Positions 21,901 to 31,500 of a DNA stretch of 64,000 nucleotides are shown here, one piece after another (position 1 is the first letter of the stretch; each line of letters begins with the position of its first letter). The position numbers were made by a program, and so were the translations under genes. The stretch is from Anarhynchus alexandrinus (Eukaryota; Chordata; Aves; Charadriiformes; Charadriidae), in assembly GCA_008711295.1 (NCBI GenBank), contig VUYV01000295.1, forward strand, positions 580,813 to 644,812, written 5' to 3'. Below the pieces are notes generated by a model. It was not told where the DNA came from. It saw only the letters and a program-made list of their open reading frames with translations, and did no database searches.

Positions 21901-24900
21901 TGGGAATTTAAATTGCACGTAGGACGCCTCTCCCCATCTCCATCTTTTTAGTTGATGTACTGCGAGTTCCTCAAACAGAGACGTGAGCTGGGGCTCACAA
22001 CTGTGAATGTCTTTCTCGGGAAACTGTGGTTTAAAACCTTCCGGTTTCTGCAGTCTTTCTTAGTTTACAATTCTTGTCAAGAAGCCAAGTACCGCTGAAG
22101 TGGGAGAAATGCCATTTAACAGTGAGGGAAGCGGGCCCAAACATGAAATCCCAAAGCAGGACGCTGACGCAGCTGGGAGGTGGTGGGGAAGCGGGAAGGA
22201 AAGCATGCTCTGTACTGGTTGCAGAAGGCTCCAGCTCACACGGCACCAGAGCTGCCACGCAGCCATGCAGAAACCCCCAAAAAATCAATAGAGCTTTTAA
22301 TGACAGCTCCACAGGGAGCTCCTCGCCTATTTTTGGGGTAGGTACAACCCATAGTTAAGCGCTGCAACTGGAGAGAAGCACACGGTATGTTCTGCTACCT
22401 CGGGGATGCCGTCGGCAGCCAAGTGCAGCCACGAGCCTTACGTCCCGCACAGCTCTGCCCCAGAGGCACGTCCCTGCCCTCCCCTTCGGTGGTGGGAAGC
22501 CCGTGGGGAGGCAGTGCCTTCTGCACAGCTCCTCCCATGCCATGGATGAACATGGCTCATGCAAGGCTCGCCAAAGGAGTAACGGGGAGTTATTCCGCTC
22601 CAAGAAGGCATCCAAGCAGCCCTGAGAAGGACCTGGGGGTGCTGATTGATGAGAAGCTCAACATGAGCCAGCAATGTGCGATCGCAGCCCAGAAGGCCAA
22701 CCACATCCTGGGCTGCATCAGAAGAAGTGTGGCCAGCAGGGCGAGGGAGGTGATTCTGCCCCTCTACTCCACTCTCGTGAGACCCCACCTGGAGTACTGC
22801 ATCCAGCTCTGGAGTCTCCAACACAGGAAAGACATGGACCTGCTGGAGTGGGTCCAGAGGAGGGCCATGAGGATGATCCGGGGGCTGGAGCACCTCTCCT
22901 GTGAGGAAAGGCTGAAAGAGTTGGGGTTGTTCAGCCTGGAGAAGAGAAGGCTCCAGGGAGACCTTATTGCGGCCTTCCAGTACCTAAAGGGAGCCTACGG
23001 GAAAGATGAGGAGGGACTTTTGACTAGTGATAGGATGAGGGGGAATTGCTTTAAACTGGAAGAGGGCAGGTTTAGATTAAACATTAGGAAGAATTTTTTC
23101 ACTTTAAGGGTACTGAGGCACTGGAACAGGTTGCCCAGAGAGGTTGTTGAGGCCCCATCCCTGGAGGTGTTCAAGGCCAGGCTGGACGTGGCCTTGGGCA
23201 ACCTGGTCTAGTGGGAGGTGTCCCTGCCCATGACAGGGGGGTTGGAACTCGATGATCTTCAAGGTCCCTTCCAACCTAAACCACTCTATGATCAGCAAGA
23301 GCCGAGGCTGCTCAGTGCTTGACCTGAACCAGAGGGAGGATGTCGAAAGTGACAGGGTAGCACCAGGGACAAGCTGGGTGCAATGCATCTGGAGGCAAAA
23401 GTCCACCCTAAAGCTCTGAGCAGCTTACATCTGTCACAGCAGGATGAGGTCTAAGTTCAGTCCTGCACCTGCCAAGCTGCAAACAAGCCAGAATATTGTC
23501 TAAATGTCCTCATCCCTGGGGACATGGGCTATCTAGCTCTTAACGGGGACCCAGGCATAGCCTAACCTGCATGGGATGTGCTACAGCCCAGTTCTGACAG
23601 CTTTTAAAGTCAGTAAGGTCTCAAGAAGGAAAAAGGGTTTCCGTCTTCTTTTGAGACAGGGAAGGTTGGGTGAAAGAGGGCCTGGGCTGTAAATCAAATG
23701 CTTTCGGGCCTGTTGTAGGTGGCTTGGGAGCCCTTGGCTGAAGGGGAACTTCTGCGGGAAGACTCCAGCGTGACAGATGAACTGCACGAGTTCTTTATCC
23801 CCAAAGTCCTGAAACAATCCCAGCACAGACTGCATCGTTCTGCAGAGCAGGGGCCAGACCAGCAACCTCAACACTTGAAACTCCAAACACAAAATCCATT
23901 TTGTTGTTTTTACAATGCTTAACGTGCCCGTGGCAGCGAGGTAAGTACAAGGTCACTGTTCAGAGATCCTTACAGTCCAAGTGAAGTGACCTGTAACTTG
24001 CTGGGATAACGTCTGCCGTCAGCGCTGTGACACCGCAGTGTTGGTGTACGCAGAGGAACAAGCGGACTCCTGAGCTTGCACTTTAGCAGGGGGTGGTGAG
24101 CACGGACGCAATTCTTTTGGTGCGATGTTGCAATAGGGAACACCAGCTCAGCAGTTACTATTCAAGGTGCTTAAAACAATAATGGTGATGATTAAAAAAA
24201 AAAAAAAGCCTTCCTCTCAGCAAGGGTGGTGCCTCAACATAATTAAGGGCAGGGCAAGGATTTAAACGGTTCATTAACCCTCAGGAGAAGAGGGTGTGAA
24301 GTTCAAGGTTCCTTGAACTTCTGTGCTTCTGTGCTATTGTCATCCAAGGCCACCACAGAGGAGATGAACTTGCAGGATTCCCCTGTACTCAGTACTGGTG
24401 AGGCCCCACCTCGAGTACCATGTTCAGTTTTGGGCCCCTCACTACAAGAAGGACACTGAGGTGTTGGAGCGCGTCCAGAGAAGGGCTACAAAGCCGGTGA
24501 GGGGTCTGGAGGACAAATCTTATGAGGAACAACTGAGGGAACTGGGGTTGTTTAGCCTGGAGAAGAGGAGGCTGAGGGGAGACCTTATCACCCTCTACAA
24601 CTACCTGAAAGGAGGGTGTAAAGAGGTGGGGGCTGACCTCTTCTCCCAAGTGACAGGACGAGAGGAAATGGGTTCAAATTATGCCAGGGGAGGTTTAGAT
24701 TGGATATTAGGAAACATTTTTTCACTGAAAGGGTTATAAGATATTGGAATAGGCTACCCAGGGAGGTGGTGGATTCACCATCCCTGGAGGTGTTTAAAAA
24801 AACAGGGTAGATGTGGTACTTAGGGACATGGTTTAGAAGTGGTTTTGTCAGGGTAGGTTAATGGTTGGACTTGATGATCTTAAAGGTCCCTTCCAACCTC

Positions 24901-27334
24901 AGCAATTCTATGATTCTATGATCTCAGGTGACAAAACAGCCATGGACTTTATTTTAAGGACTTTCCTTCAGAGATGAGGGCGGCAGTGTGCAGGCAGAGC
25001 TGGGGGGGTGTCAGAGCCGGGGCCTTTACCTTTTGGGTGAGGTGAAGAGCATTCCGATTTCCCTTCCTTTCATCTCCTACCTCCCAGCCCTGCTTTTGGC
25101 CGAGAGCCTCCACCTCGTTCACCGCAGGGATTTCGCTGCCAGGTGAACGGCTCCAGCCCGCCCGCAGCCCAGGCTGTAGTTGCATCAGCCTCCACGGCCG
25201 AGGAGGCCGGCAGCAGCCAGAGACGTCCTCCCTGCAACCCCGGTTCTAGGAGAAACTTGGCAGATGCCGTCCCCATGTGACAAATCCTAAGCTTAGAGGG
25301 TATCGTACTACACGCGTAGCCTTGTTCAGGCCAGGGATGGGAGTGCAGCCCTGGGCCATTCAAAGCCGCAGTGGCTGCTGCTTGGAGTTCAAAAGTCCTG
25401 ATTTTGGCCAGATTTAAGACCTAAGCCGGTTTTACGCACCGGGAAGTCAGGACCCTCAAAGGGGGATCCGGAGAGCTCGTCACAGCGAGGGAGGCGCTGC
25501 CTAGTCAACAGGCAACACTGGGAAGAGAAGGGAGCCTCAAATCCTGCCTCAAGTAACACACGGAATCAGGACTTGGCATAAGCTGTGGAAACCCTTTTCC
25601 TCATGAGTGCTCTACTCATGAGCTCGCCTCTGCCAGCTTGTGGGCACAATATGCTCCTCTTCCCTGGAGCTCCACAGAGCTTCGATCCTGCTGTTCATCC
25701 TGGCCCGGCTTCAACAGGAGAAGGGGAAGCACCCCTGCCCCAGCCAGGCTCGTAGACCCTTCCCTTAACAGCACCAACGGCCACACCTTCACCCCAACCC
25801 CAGCCGAGGGCAGCGGGGAAAAGCGGATCTCCTGCATGCCAGGTGAGTGGCGCAGCCTCGGATGGCACGTGAAGGGTGTCACACGGGTCACCTCTCCCAC
25901 CAGCAGCAGCCACAGGTGGCCACTGCCCCAGCTTTCACCGGGACCCTCATCTCCGGATGTGCACATTTGGCCACGTCCAGAGGCTGTCCGCTTGTCAGCG
26001 GATGGGGCTTAAGGCTGGGTCTGAACCGCCGAGGCCCGGCAGGGACGTCACCGCGCCGCTCCCCAGGGCGGCAGGGAGGGAGCCCGGTGCCTGCCAAGGC
26101 GTCGTCCTCACATGGACCCCGGGCAGAGCGTGCACCCAAGGACACGCCGGACCTTGAACGCTTTCCAAGTCTCATTTTTAGGAAGGAAGAACAGGGCGGG
26201 GGGCGTAATCGTTGATCCCTAATGGTACAGGCAAGCGGGAATCCAATGCCTTTAGCATCACCGCGCCTTCGCCTGCCTGCGGGGCAGCGGGGCTTCTCCC
26301 ACACGCTGCCGAGAGTGGAAAAAAAACAACCCAAAACCCAAACCCCACTGTGAGTCACGTACATCCTACACGAAGCGCGACGCTGGCAGAGAAGGGGAGG
26401 CGACAGCCCTCAGCCAAGCCGGGAGCGCGCTCCTGATGGGGGAACAGAGACGCTGACCCCCCTCCGGGCGCCGGGAGGGCTTCCCCGGGGGGGGCACTGG
26501 GGTTCATTCCCAGCGGCCGGCGGGCTCTCACGCTTCCCGAGCCCAAACCCACGGGAAATTAACGGGTCAGCCCAATTTTCGGGGTAGGGGAAGGCGGCAC
26601 ACGCTGCTAGAGGGGGGGGTNGGAGGGGCGCAGCGGAGGGCGGGCAGCGCCGCGCAGAGGCAGCGTACGGGGCTCTGGTACATGCTCCCGGCGGGGCGGG
26701 CGGGTGGAGCGGGACGGAGCGAACAGCGGCTGCCGCCCCCCCCCCGCGGCGGCGCTTATAGAAGCGGCGGCGCCCGGCGCGGCCGGTACATCCGGCACCT
26801 ACCACTTGAGCCGGGGGGGGGAACACGAACACCGCGGGGGCGCACCGAGCCCGCCCGCGGGGAGCGGCGGGGCGGGGGTGGGACTGCCGCCGCCGCTGCG
26901 CCACTCACGCTGCCGCCGGAGGAAGGGGGGCTGCGCCTGGAGAAGGGGGAGGGCATCCCTATCCCACCCCCCCCTCCGCCGTGGAGTGGTCTCGCCCGGC
27001 GGAGGCTTTCCGCTGGTGACGTCGGGGAGGGGAGCGTTCGGTGACGTCGGTGGAGGGGGGAGCGTTCTGTTCCCACGGACGTCACGGCGCGGGGGTTGGT
27101 GGCTCCCCGTGACCTCAGCCGTGGTTTTGGGAGGGGGGGTTACACACGGGGAGCGGGGCTGCCCCACGCGTGGGGCTATCGGCCGCCACGTCGGGCGGCA
27201 GCGCGGGGGCGCCGCGGGGCCNGGGGTCGGCCCACACGACATCCCCCCCCCCCGGTACCCACCTGTGCGGGGCGGCGCCCCCGGGGCGGGCGGGCCGCCC
27301 GCCGCTGCAGCTGCCCGCGGGGCGGCGGGGCCGA
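18151..27334 (-). CDS. NOCT: NOCT (nocturnin), exon 1 partly hidden in assembly gap
   Basis: Spliced CDS on the - strand: exon 1 3' end 27334-27263 (5' part in the gap), exon 2 20275-20006, exon 3 18986-18151. From the exon 1/2 junction to the stop there are 367 residues, equal to human NOCT residues 65-431 as I recall that protein. Nocturnin is a clock-controlled EEP-fold (endonuclease/exonuclease/phosphatase) enzyme. It was first described as a deadenylase and later shown to remove the 2'-phosphate of NADP+ and NADPH. The Mg-binding and catalytic motifs are intact: [29 protein letters not shown] and [12 protein letters not shown]. Exon 1 should carry the upstream start and a targeting peptide, with a second start (MGNSTS) in exon 2. 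The gene is convergent with ELF2. The Met of [10 protein letters not shown] is not a start: it replaces a Val inside the continuous frame. No break is seen outside the gap. Confidence 0.96.
18987..20005 (-). other. NOCT intron 2
   Basis: A 1019-base GT-AG intron, donor at 20005-20004 (CAAG|GTAGG). It contains one CACGTG E-box (19465-19470), not otherwise supported, and no repeat or further exon that I can recognise. Confidence 0.88.
20006..20275 (-). CDS. NOCT: NOCT exon 2
   Basis: Read 20275 to 20006 on the - strand, acceptor AG at 20277-20276. The first two bases finish the Val codon begun in exon 1. It then encodes [18 protein letters not shown], the linker [20 protein letters not shown] and [12 protein letters not shown], the first strand of the EEP fold, which carries the metal-site Asn. 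The internal ATG at 20267-20265 is a likely second initiation site. Confidence 0.95.
20977..21026 (-). repeat. Short CR1 LINE 3'-end fragment
   Basis: The + strand GGTTTGGAAGGGACCTCTGG followed by AGATCATCTAGTCC is the reverse complement of the CR1 3' end. Similarity stops after about 50 bases, so only the extreme 3' terminus remains. Confidence 0.8.
21211..21225. repeat. Short (GT)n microsatellite
   Basis: A run of seven GT units, GAGTGTGTGTGTGTG, in NOCT intron 1. Confidence 0.8.
22615..23293 (+). repeat. CR1 LINE, 5'-truncated, ORF2 C-terminus still open
   Basis: It begins near CCTGAGAAGGACCTGGGGGT and ends CCACTCTATGATC. About 200 codons of the CR1 ORF2 C-terminal region read without a stop or frameshift, from [17 protein letters not shown] through [20 protein letters not shown] to the TAG at 23209-23211. 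Reverse-transcriptase and endonuclease domains are absent because the copy is 5'-truncated. It lies antisense to NOCT within intron 1. The intact frame marks it as one of the younger copies here. Confidence 0.95.
24378..24922 (+). repeat. CR1 LINE 3' fragment
   Basis: It reads from CTCAGTACTGGTGAGGCCCC through a partly open frame ([20 protein letters not shown]) to AATTCTATGATTCTATGAT. It shares the distinctive block GTGGTACTTAGGGACATGG with the copy at 35721-35924, so the two belong to one subfamily. Confidence 0.94.
27016..27085. promoter_or_regulatory. Tandem CRE-like sites downstream of NOCT exon 1
   Basis: Two imperfect tandem units (27016-27040 and 27041-27067) each begin GTGACGTCGG and end GAGCGTTC. 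A third site, GACGTCAC, lies inverted at 27078-27085. All three keep the TGACGTC core of a cAMP-response element. They sit about 180-250 bases inside intron 1 from the exon 1 donor. CREB control of nocturnin has been described in Xenopus photoreceptors; use of these sites is inferred. Confidence 0.5.
27263..27334 (-). CDS. NOCT: NOCT exon 1, visible 3' end
   Basis: Immediately beside the gap the - strand reads CCCCGCACAG|GTGGGTACC, a strong splice donor. The upstream frame is Gly/Pro/Ala-rich and ends APPRT plus the first base of a codon. Joined to exon 2 this gives APPRT-V-CSMG, matching the human junction SRTV-CSMG in both sequence and phase. Only 23 complete codons and two bases are visible; about 40 codons and the upstream ATG should lie in the gap. 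Confidence 0.85.
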
Positions 27335-27807
27335 NNNNNNNNNNNNNNNNNNNNNNNNNNNNNNNNNNNNNNNNNNNNNNNNNNNNNNNNNNNNNNNNNN
27401 NNNNNNNNNNNNNNNNNNNNNNNNNNNNNNNNNNNNNNNNNNNNNNNNNNNNNNNNNNNNNNNNNNNNNNNNNNNNNNNNNNNNNNNNNNNNNNNNNNNN
27501 NNNNNNNNNNNNNNNNNNNNNNNNNNNNNNNNNNNNNNNNNNNNNNNNNNNNNNNNNNNNNNNNNNNNNNNNNNNNNNNNNNNNNNNNNNNNNNNNNNNN
27601 NNNNNNNNNNNNNNNNNNNNNNNNNNNNNNNNNNNNNNNNNNNNNNNNNNNNNNNNNNNNNNNNNNNNNNNNNNNNNNNNNNNNNNNNNNNNNNNNNNNN
27701 NNNNNNNNNNNNNNNNNNNNNNNNNNNNNNNNNNNNNNNNNNNNNNNNNNNNNNNNNNNNNNNNNNNNNNNNNNNNNNNNNNNNNNNNNNNNNNNNNNNN
27801 NNNNNNN
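27335..27807. other. Assembly gap (473 N)
   Basis: An unsequenced run of N inside the CpG island. By position it should hold most of NOCT exon 1, the upstream start codon, the 5' UTR and probably the transcription start. Open frames drawn across it are meaningless. Confidence 0.95.
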
Positions 27808-27995
27808 GGGGGTAACGGTGGGGTGACCCCTTCTAAGGGGGGGGGGGTCTCGCCCCCAGAGCCGGGGGTGCTTGCGCTTCCCTTGCGAAAATGTGACGTT
27901 TTTGTGAAATGTCGCATATGTCAGAGGGGCATCGCCGGAGGTGTCACCAGCGGAGAGAAAGAAGGCGTTATCCCACTGGGCTGACCCCTTTCAGG
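27808..27995 (-). promoter_or_regulatory. Probable NOCT promoter-proximal segment
   Basis: CpG-rich sequence on the upstream side of the gap for a - strand gene. It contains another TGACG core (TGACGTTT, 27894-27901). No TATA box is evident. The promoter role rests only on position beside exon 1 and on base composition. Confidence 0.45.
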
Positions 27996-28526
27996 GCCAC
28001 TCCTGGAACGCCGCGTTCGGTTTTGGTGTGCGGTTTTGGCGCCCGCTATGCCAAAAAGCGGTGGATGGGCCCGGAGAGGGTCCGGAGAAGGGTCACCGAG
28101 ATGCTCTGGGAAGCTTCCCACGTGGGGAAAGGCTGAGGGAACGCGTTTGTTCAGCCTTGAGAAGAAAAGGCTCAGGGGAGACCTCATCGCCACGTTCTGG
28201 TATTTAAAGGGTGGCTGCAGAGAAGGTGGAGACTCCCCTTTTTTACAAGGAGTCGCATGGAAAAGGCGAGAGGTGACGGGTACAAGTTACTCCAAGGGAG
28301 ATCCCGATTGGACACACGAGGACAGTTTTTCACAGCGAGAACGAGCAGCCATTGGAATACTCTCCCCAGGGAAGCGTTGGATTCCCCAGTATTGGGCATT
28401 TCTAAGATTTGGCTGGACAGGGTGCTGGGCCACCTTGTCTAGACCATGCTTTTGCCAAGAACGGTTGGACCAGATGACCCTTGAGGTCCCTTCCAACCTG
28501 GTATATTTTATGATTCTCTGATTTTA
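27996..28526 (+). repeat. Old CR1 LINE fragment next to the NOCT promoter
   Basis: It runs from GCCACTCCTGGAACGCCGCG through GTTCAGCCTTGAGAAGAAAA and GGGAGACCTCATCGCCACGT to TATTTTATGATTCTCTGATT. It is more diverged and GC-richer than the other copies. It contains a CACGTG at 28119-28124. It lies less than 200 bases from the gap that should contain the NOCT start. Confidence 0.88.
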
Positions 28527-31500
28527 TCTGTCTGACAGAGTACCGAGGTCTCTCGTGGGAGGTGGGTGCCTTCTGTGGGAGGTGCTGCTGTAGGAGCTAA
28601 GCCAGGCGGGCAGCCCGACGTTAGACCCGGGTCCGCTTAACACCTCCCCTGCTCCCCCCTCTTTTCCCTCCCCAGGAGGAGTGGGAGTGGGGCACAACAG
28701 TCGCTCCCGCTGTTTTGGTGTTTCAGTACCGCCGTCAGGGTGGTTTTTCCCCGCTCGCTGCCTGCTCGGCTCCGGGCGATTACAAATGTCCTCCAGAGGC
28801 GAGGGGCAACAGAGAGGAGTCATCTCAGCTCGGGAGACACACAGACTGGGCTCCACCGCCAAGCAGAAGTGAAATTTGGAGACGATCTTAACTTTGCTCT
28901 TTTTCTTTGCGCCGTCAGGCTGAATTACGTGCAGGCTGCCTGTACAGGTGATGTGCAACCTCGTTCAAAGCTGCCAGCGAAGGGGATTTCACAACCCCTC
29001 GGCGCTCCCAGAGAGCTGCAGCTGCTTCTGCAGTTGGGCACGCGTGCAGGCACGCCTCGGGGTGCGCGGGGAAGGGAGTTTTCACGTCTCTGGGAACTAA
29101 ACTGGCCGCCTGGGGCTGGAAGCAAATGCCGGGTGTCATCAGAAAGGTGGAACTTCTCTTTTCCAGTGGGTCCGTGCCCCGATGTGATGAGGGCTCTGAC
29201 TTTCTAGGACAACGGAGGCGCTTATCTTCCCTAAGCGTAACAGCCTACCCTCCTTTTCCCAGCGCTGGAAGGCGATTGCATCTTGTCTTGGCTCAGGGGA
29301 GATGTGGAGGGTGGTTGATCGCTGCCCTGGTTCTAGCAGCCTTTTAATCTATTGAAGACTGTTTGTCATGGGCCTCTTGGTCTTTCTTTTATTTTTTCCC
29401 TAGAAAAAAAGGAACTTCCTTCAGATCACGTCTTCTAGATCTCTTTTTCTCATTGCTCTCTCCTGGAACCTCTCCTTGCCTGCCCCAGCCCAGAAGCATC
29501 CTATGCACAGCCCTCCCGGCACCTGGCCCACCATGAATTTGCCCTTGTCTCTTCTGTGGCTGTGCCGTGGTACTCTCCGTTCCAGTCACAGACCTTTTTG
29601 TTTGCCAGGTCCTTCCCTACGGTGTCGCTGCTGGGGCAAGCTCAGGTTTTCATAGCGTGAGAGTCCCCACAGTAACTCTGTCCTGCCCTTTTGAAGGCAG
29701 GTGCATCACTCGTCTTTCTTCTGTCACCTGGGGCTGCTCCTCTTGCCTGGATTTTGGAAGGTTCAGAGATGGCTTGGGAGAGTTTCTAGAGCTTTCTTTC
29801 TGCCCATCCTCTACTTGCTTTGCTTCTCTGCTTCAGACTTGTTTGTCTCCCTCTTATTTCTAGAGCTGGTGTTGATGCCTCATACCATTTTGGTGCTTTG
29901 AACCCTCTCAGCTCTGCCTGGTTTCGGTTATGAGCTGCCCTGATTTCATCCCTGAAGGCTTGTGCTAACCTATGGTTCTCATCTATAATTTTATCTATCT
30001 GTCCCTCTTCCTTCCTCGTGTCCTTTGTGATTGTCAAAGCATAGATGGTGGCAGTCTCACAAGCCCTCTGCTGACAGTGTTTTTCTCTCTACGCAGCTTT
30101 TCTATTAAAAAAGAGAGTAAGTTGGACCACGTATAGAGCTGCTGCGGTTTCAAAGGTGGGTCCTGGAGCTGAGTGCTTGAACTCACACCTGGCTGGGGGT
30201 TGGCTCATCTGCCCCTCCCTAAGCCAAATGTTTGATACTCTAATGATTAAATCGTTTTAAATGAAGATAACTAAAGAATGAGAAAGACAATTAAACAACG
30301 TTTTAAGGTGGGGGATTAGTACCCCGCTAACTTCTACAAGTTTTGTTTTCTGTGAAACGAAGCAGTTGCGCTGCTGGCCCTCGACGGAGATGTGCCAGCG
30401 CTGGGAGCCGAGGGGAGAGGCAGCCGGGGCGCCGTGGAGGTAGGGCTGGAGCTCTGCTCTCTCTGCTCTTGGACACGCTGACTGCTCCTCGTGGATCTCC
30501 CAGCTCCGACTCGTATCCCCTCCGCTTTAAATCCGTGTGGTAGAGACAGAGGCTTGATTATTGCCACGCGAAACTCCGAGCCCTGGTTCCTCCATAACCA
30601 GACTCGGTGCCTGACTGGGCTTGTCTGCTCTCAAGTCTGGGCACCCTTAGCAGAAGGGCAAACTCATGACTAAGAGTTTATTTCCATGCCCATTGTGTGT
30701 GATGATCTGTAACCAGCTTTTTTTTTTTTGTTGGGTTTTTTTCCCTCTCTTTCTGGAAGACCAGACAATTCTGGAAGGAAAGAGTGGTTGGTGATGCAAG
30801 TAATCCGTGAGCTCGCCTAACGGCCCCACCGTTTCTGGTGGGATTTGGCAAAGAAATAGGTAACAGCAGAGGCTTTGGGGATAGGTAACCCAGGCTTTGC
30901 TGCGTTGTCTGCTGCGACACCCCCGACAAGTTACAGACGTGGTGACAGGGAAGCTGCTGGTGACTTGGTGGTCCTTGCTCAGGAGATGAGGCAGCTGGGT
31001 CCATCTCTGAGCTCAGTGTCCTCAGCTCCTGTCAGGCGGTCGCTGGCGTTCAGGTGCATCTTTAGCCCGATGGCTCTTCATTCTGCTTCTCCTGCCCCAT
31101 GGGGAAAACCTGCTGCCCCCAGAGCTGGCTGCTCGCTCTCCCTCCCACCGCTCCCCACTGCCTGCTCCAGCAGGTTCCAGGGAGCTGCTCACCGTCCAGA
31201 GGGCTCAGCAGTCATTAAGTGACTAATGACTGGCAGGTATGATCTGTTTATTATTCAGCTTATTACCCTGATGACTCAAATAACTGGGTTTAGGCCAAAC
31301 CACCTCCTCGTGATGTGCGAGGAGGAGGAAGGAGAGAAGGTTTCCTGCTCCCCGCTGCGCTGAATGTGCTTTTCTCTGCTGTTTTGGGTGTTGGCTTTCC
31401 TCAGCCGTGTTGTGACCGAGCCAGCGTGACCATAACGAAGGTGTTTTTGAAAGAAACAAAAAAAGTTACTGGCGATGCATGAAGCTGTTTTCTACGCCTT

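Larger units (their letters stand above)
20276..27262 (-). other. NOCT intron 1
   Basis: A 6987-base GT-AG intron. It contains three CR1 fragments (20977-21026, 22615-23293, 24378-24922), a short GT microsatellite at 21211-21225 and, near its 5' end, the CpG island with CRE-like repeats. No other exon is supported. Confidence 0.85.
26000..28000. promoter_or_regulatory. CpG island over NOCT exon 1 and promoter
   Basis: Very GC- and CpG-rich sequence from about 26.0 kb to 28.0 kb on both sides of the gap, with G/C homopolymers (for example the 11-G run at 27837-27847) and G-tract clusters that could form quadruplexes. It surrounds the first exon of NOCT, where a housekeeping-type island promoter is expected. 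Edges are estimated by eye. Confidence 0.8.

Noticed and set aside
22438..22893. 151-codon - strand frame
   Set aside because: It is the antisense shadow of the CR1 insertion.
26704..27984. Long open frames of 200-426 codons on both strands across 26.7-28.0 kb
   Set aside because: They run through the N gap and GC-rich island; the length is an artefact of N and of few stop codons in GC-rich DNA.
29380..30110. Possible LTR or CR1 5' region
   Set aside because: There are no TG...CA ends, primer-binding site or recognisable gag/pol or CR1 ORF1 features; left unassigned.
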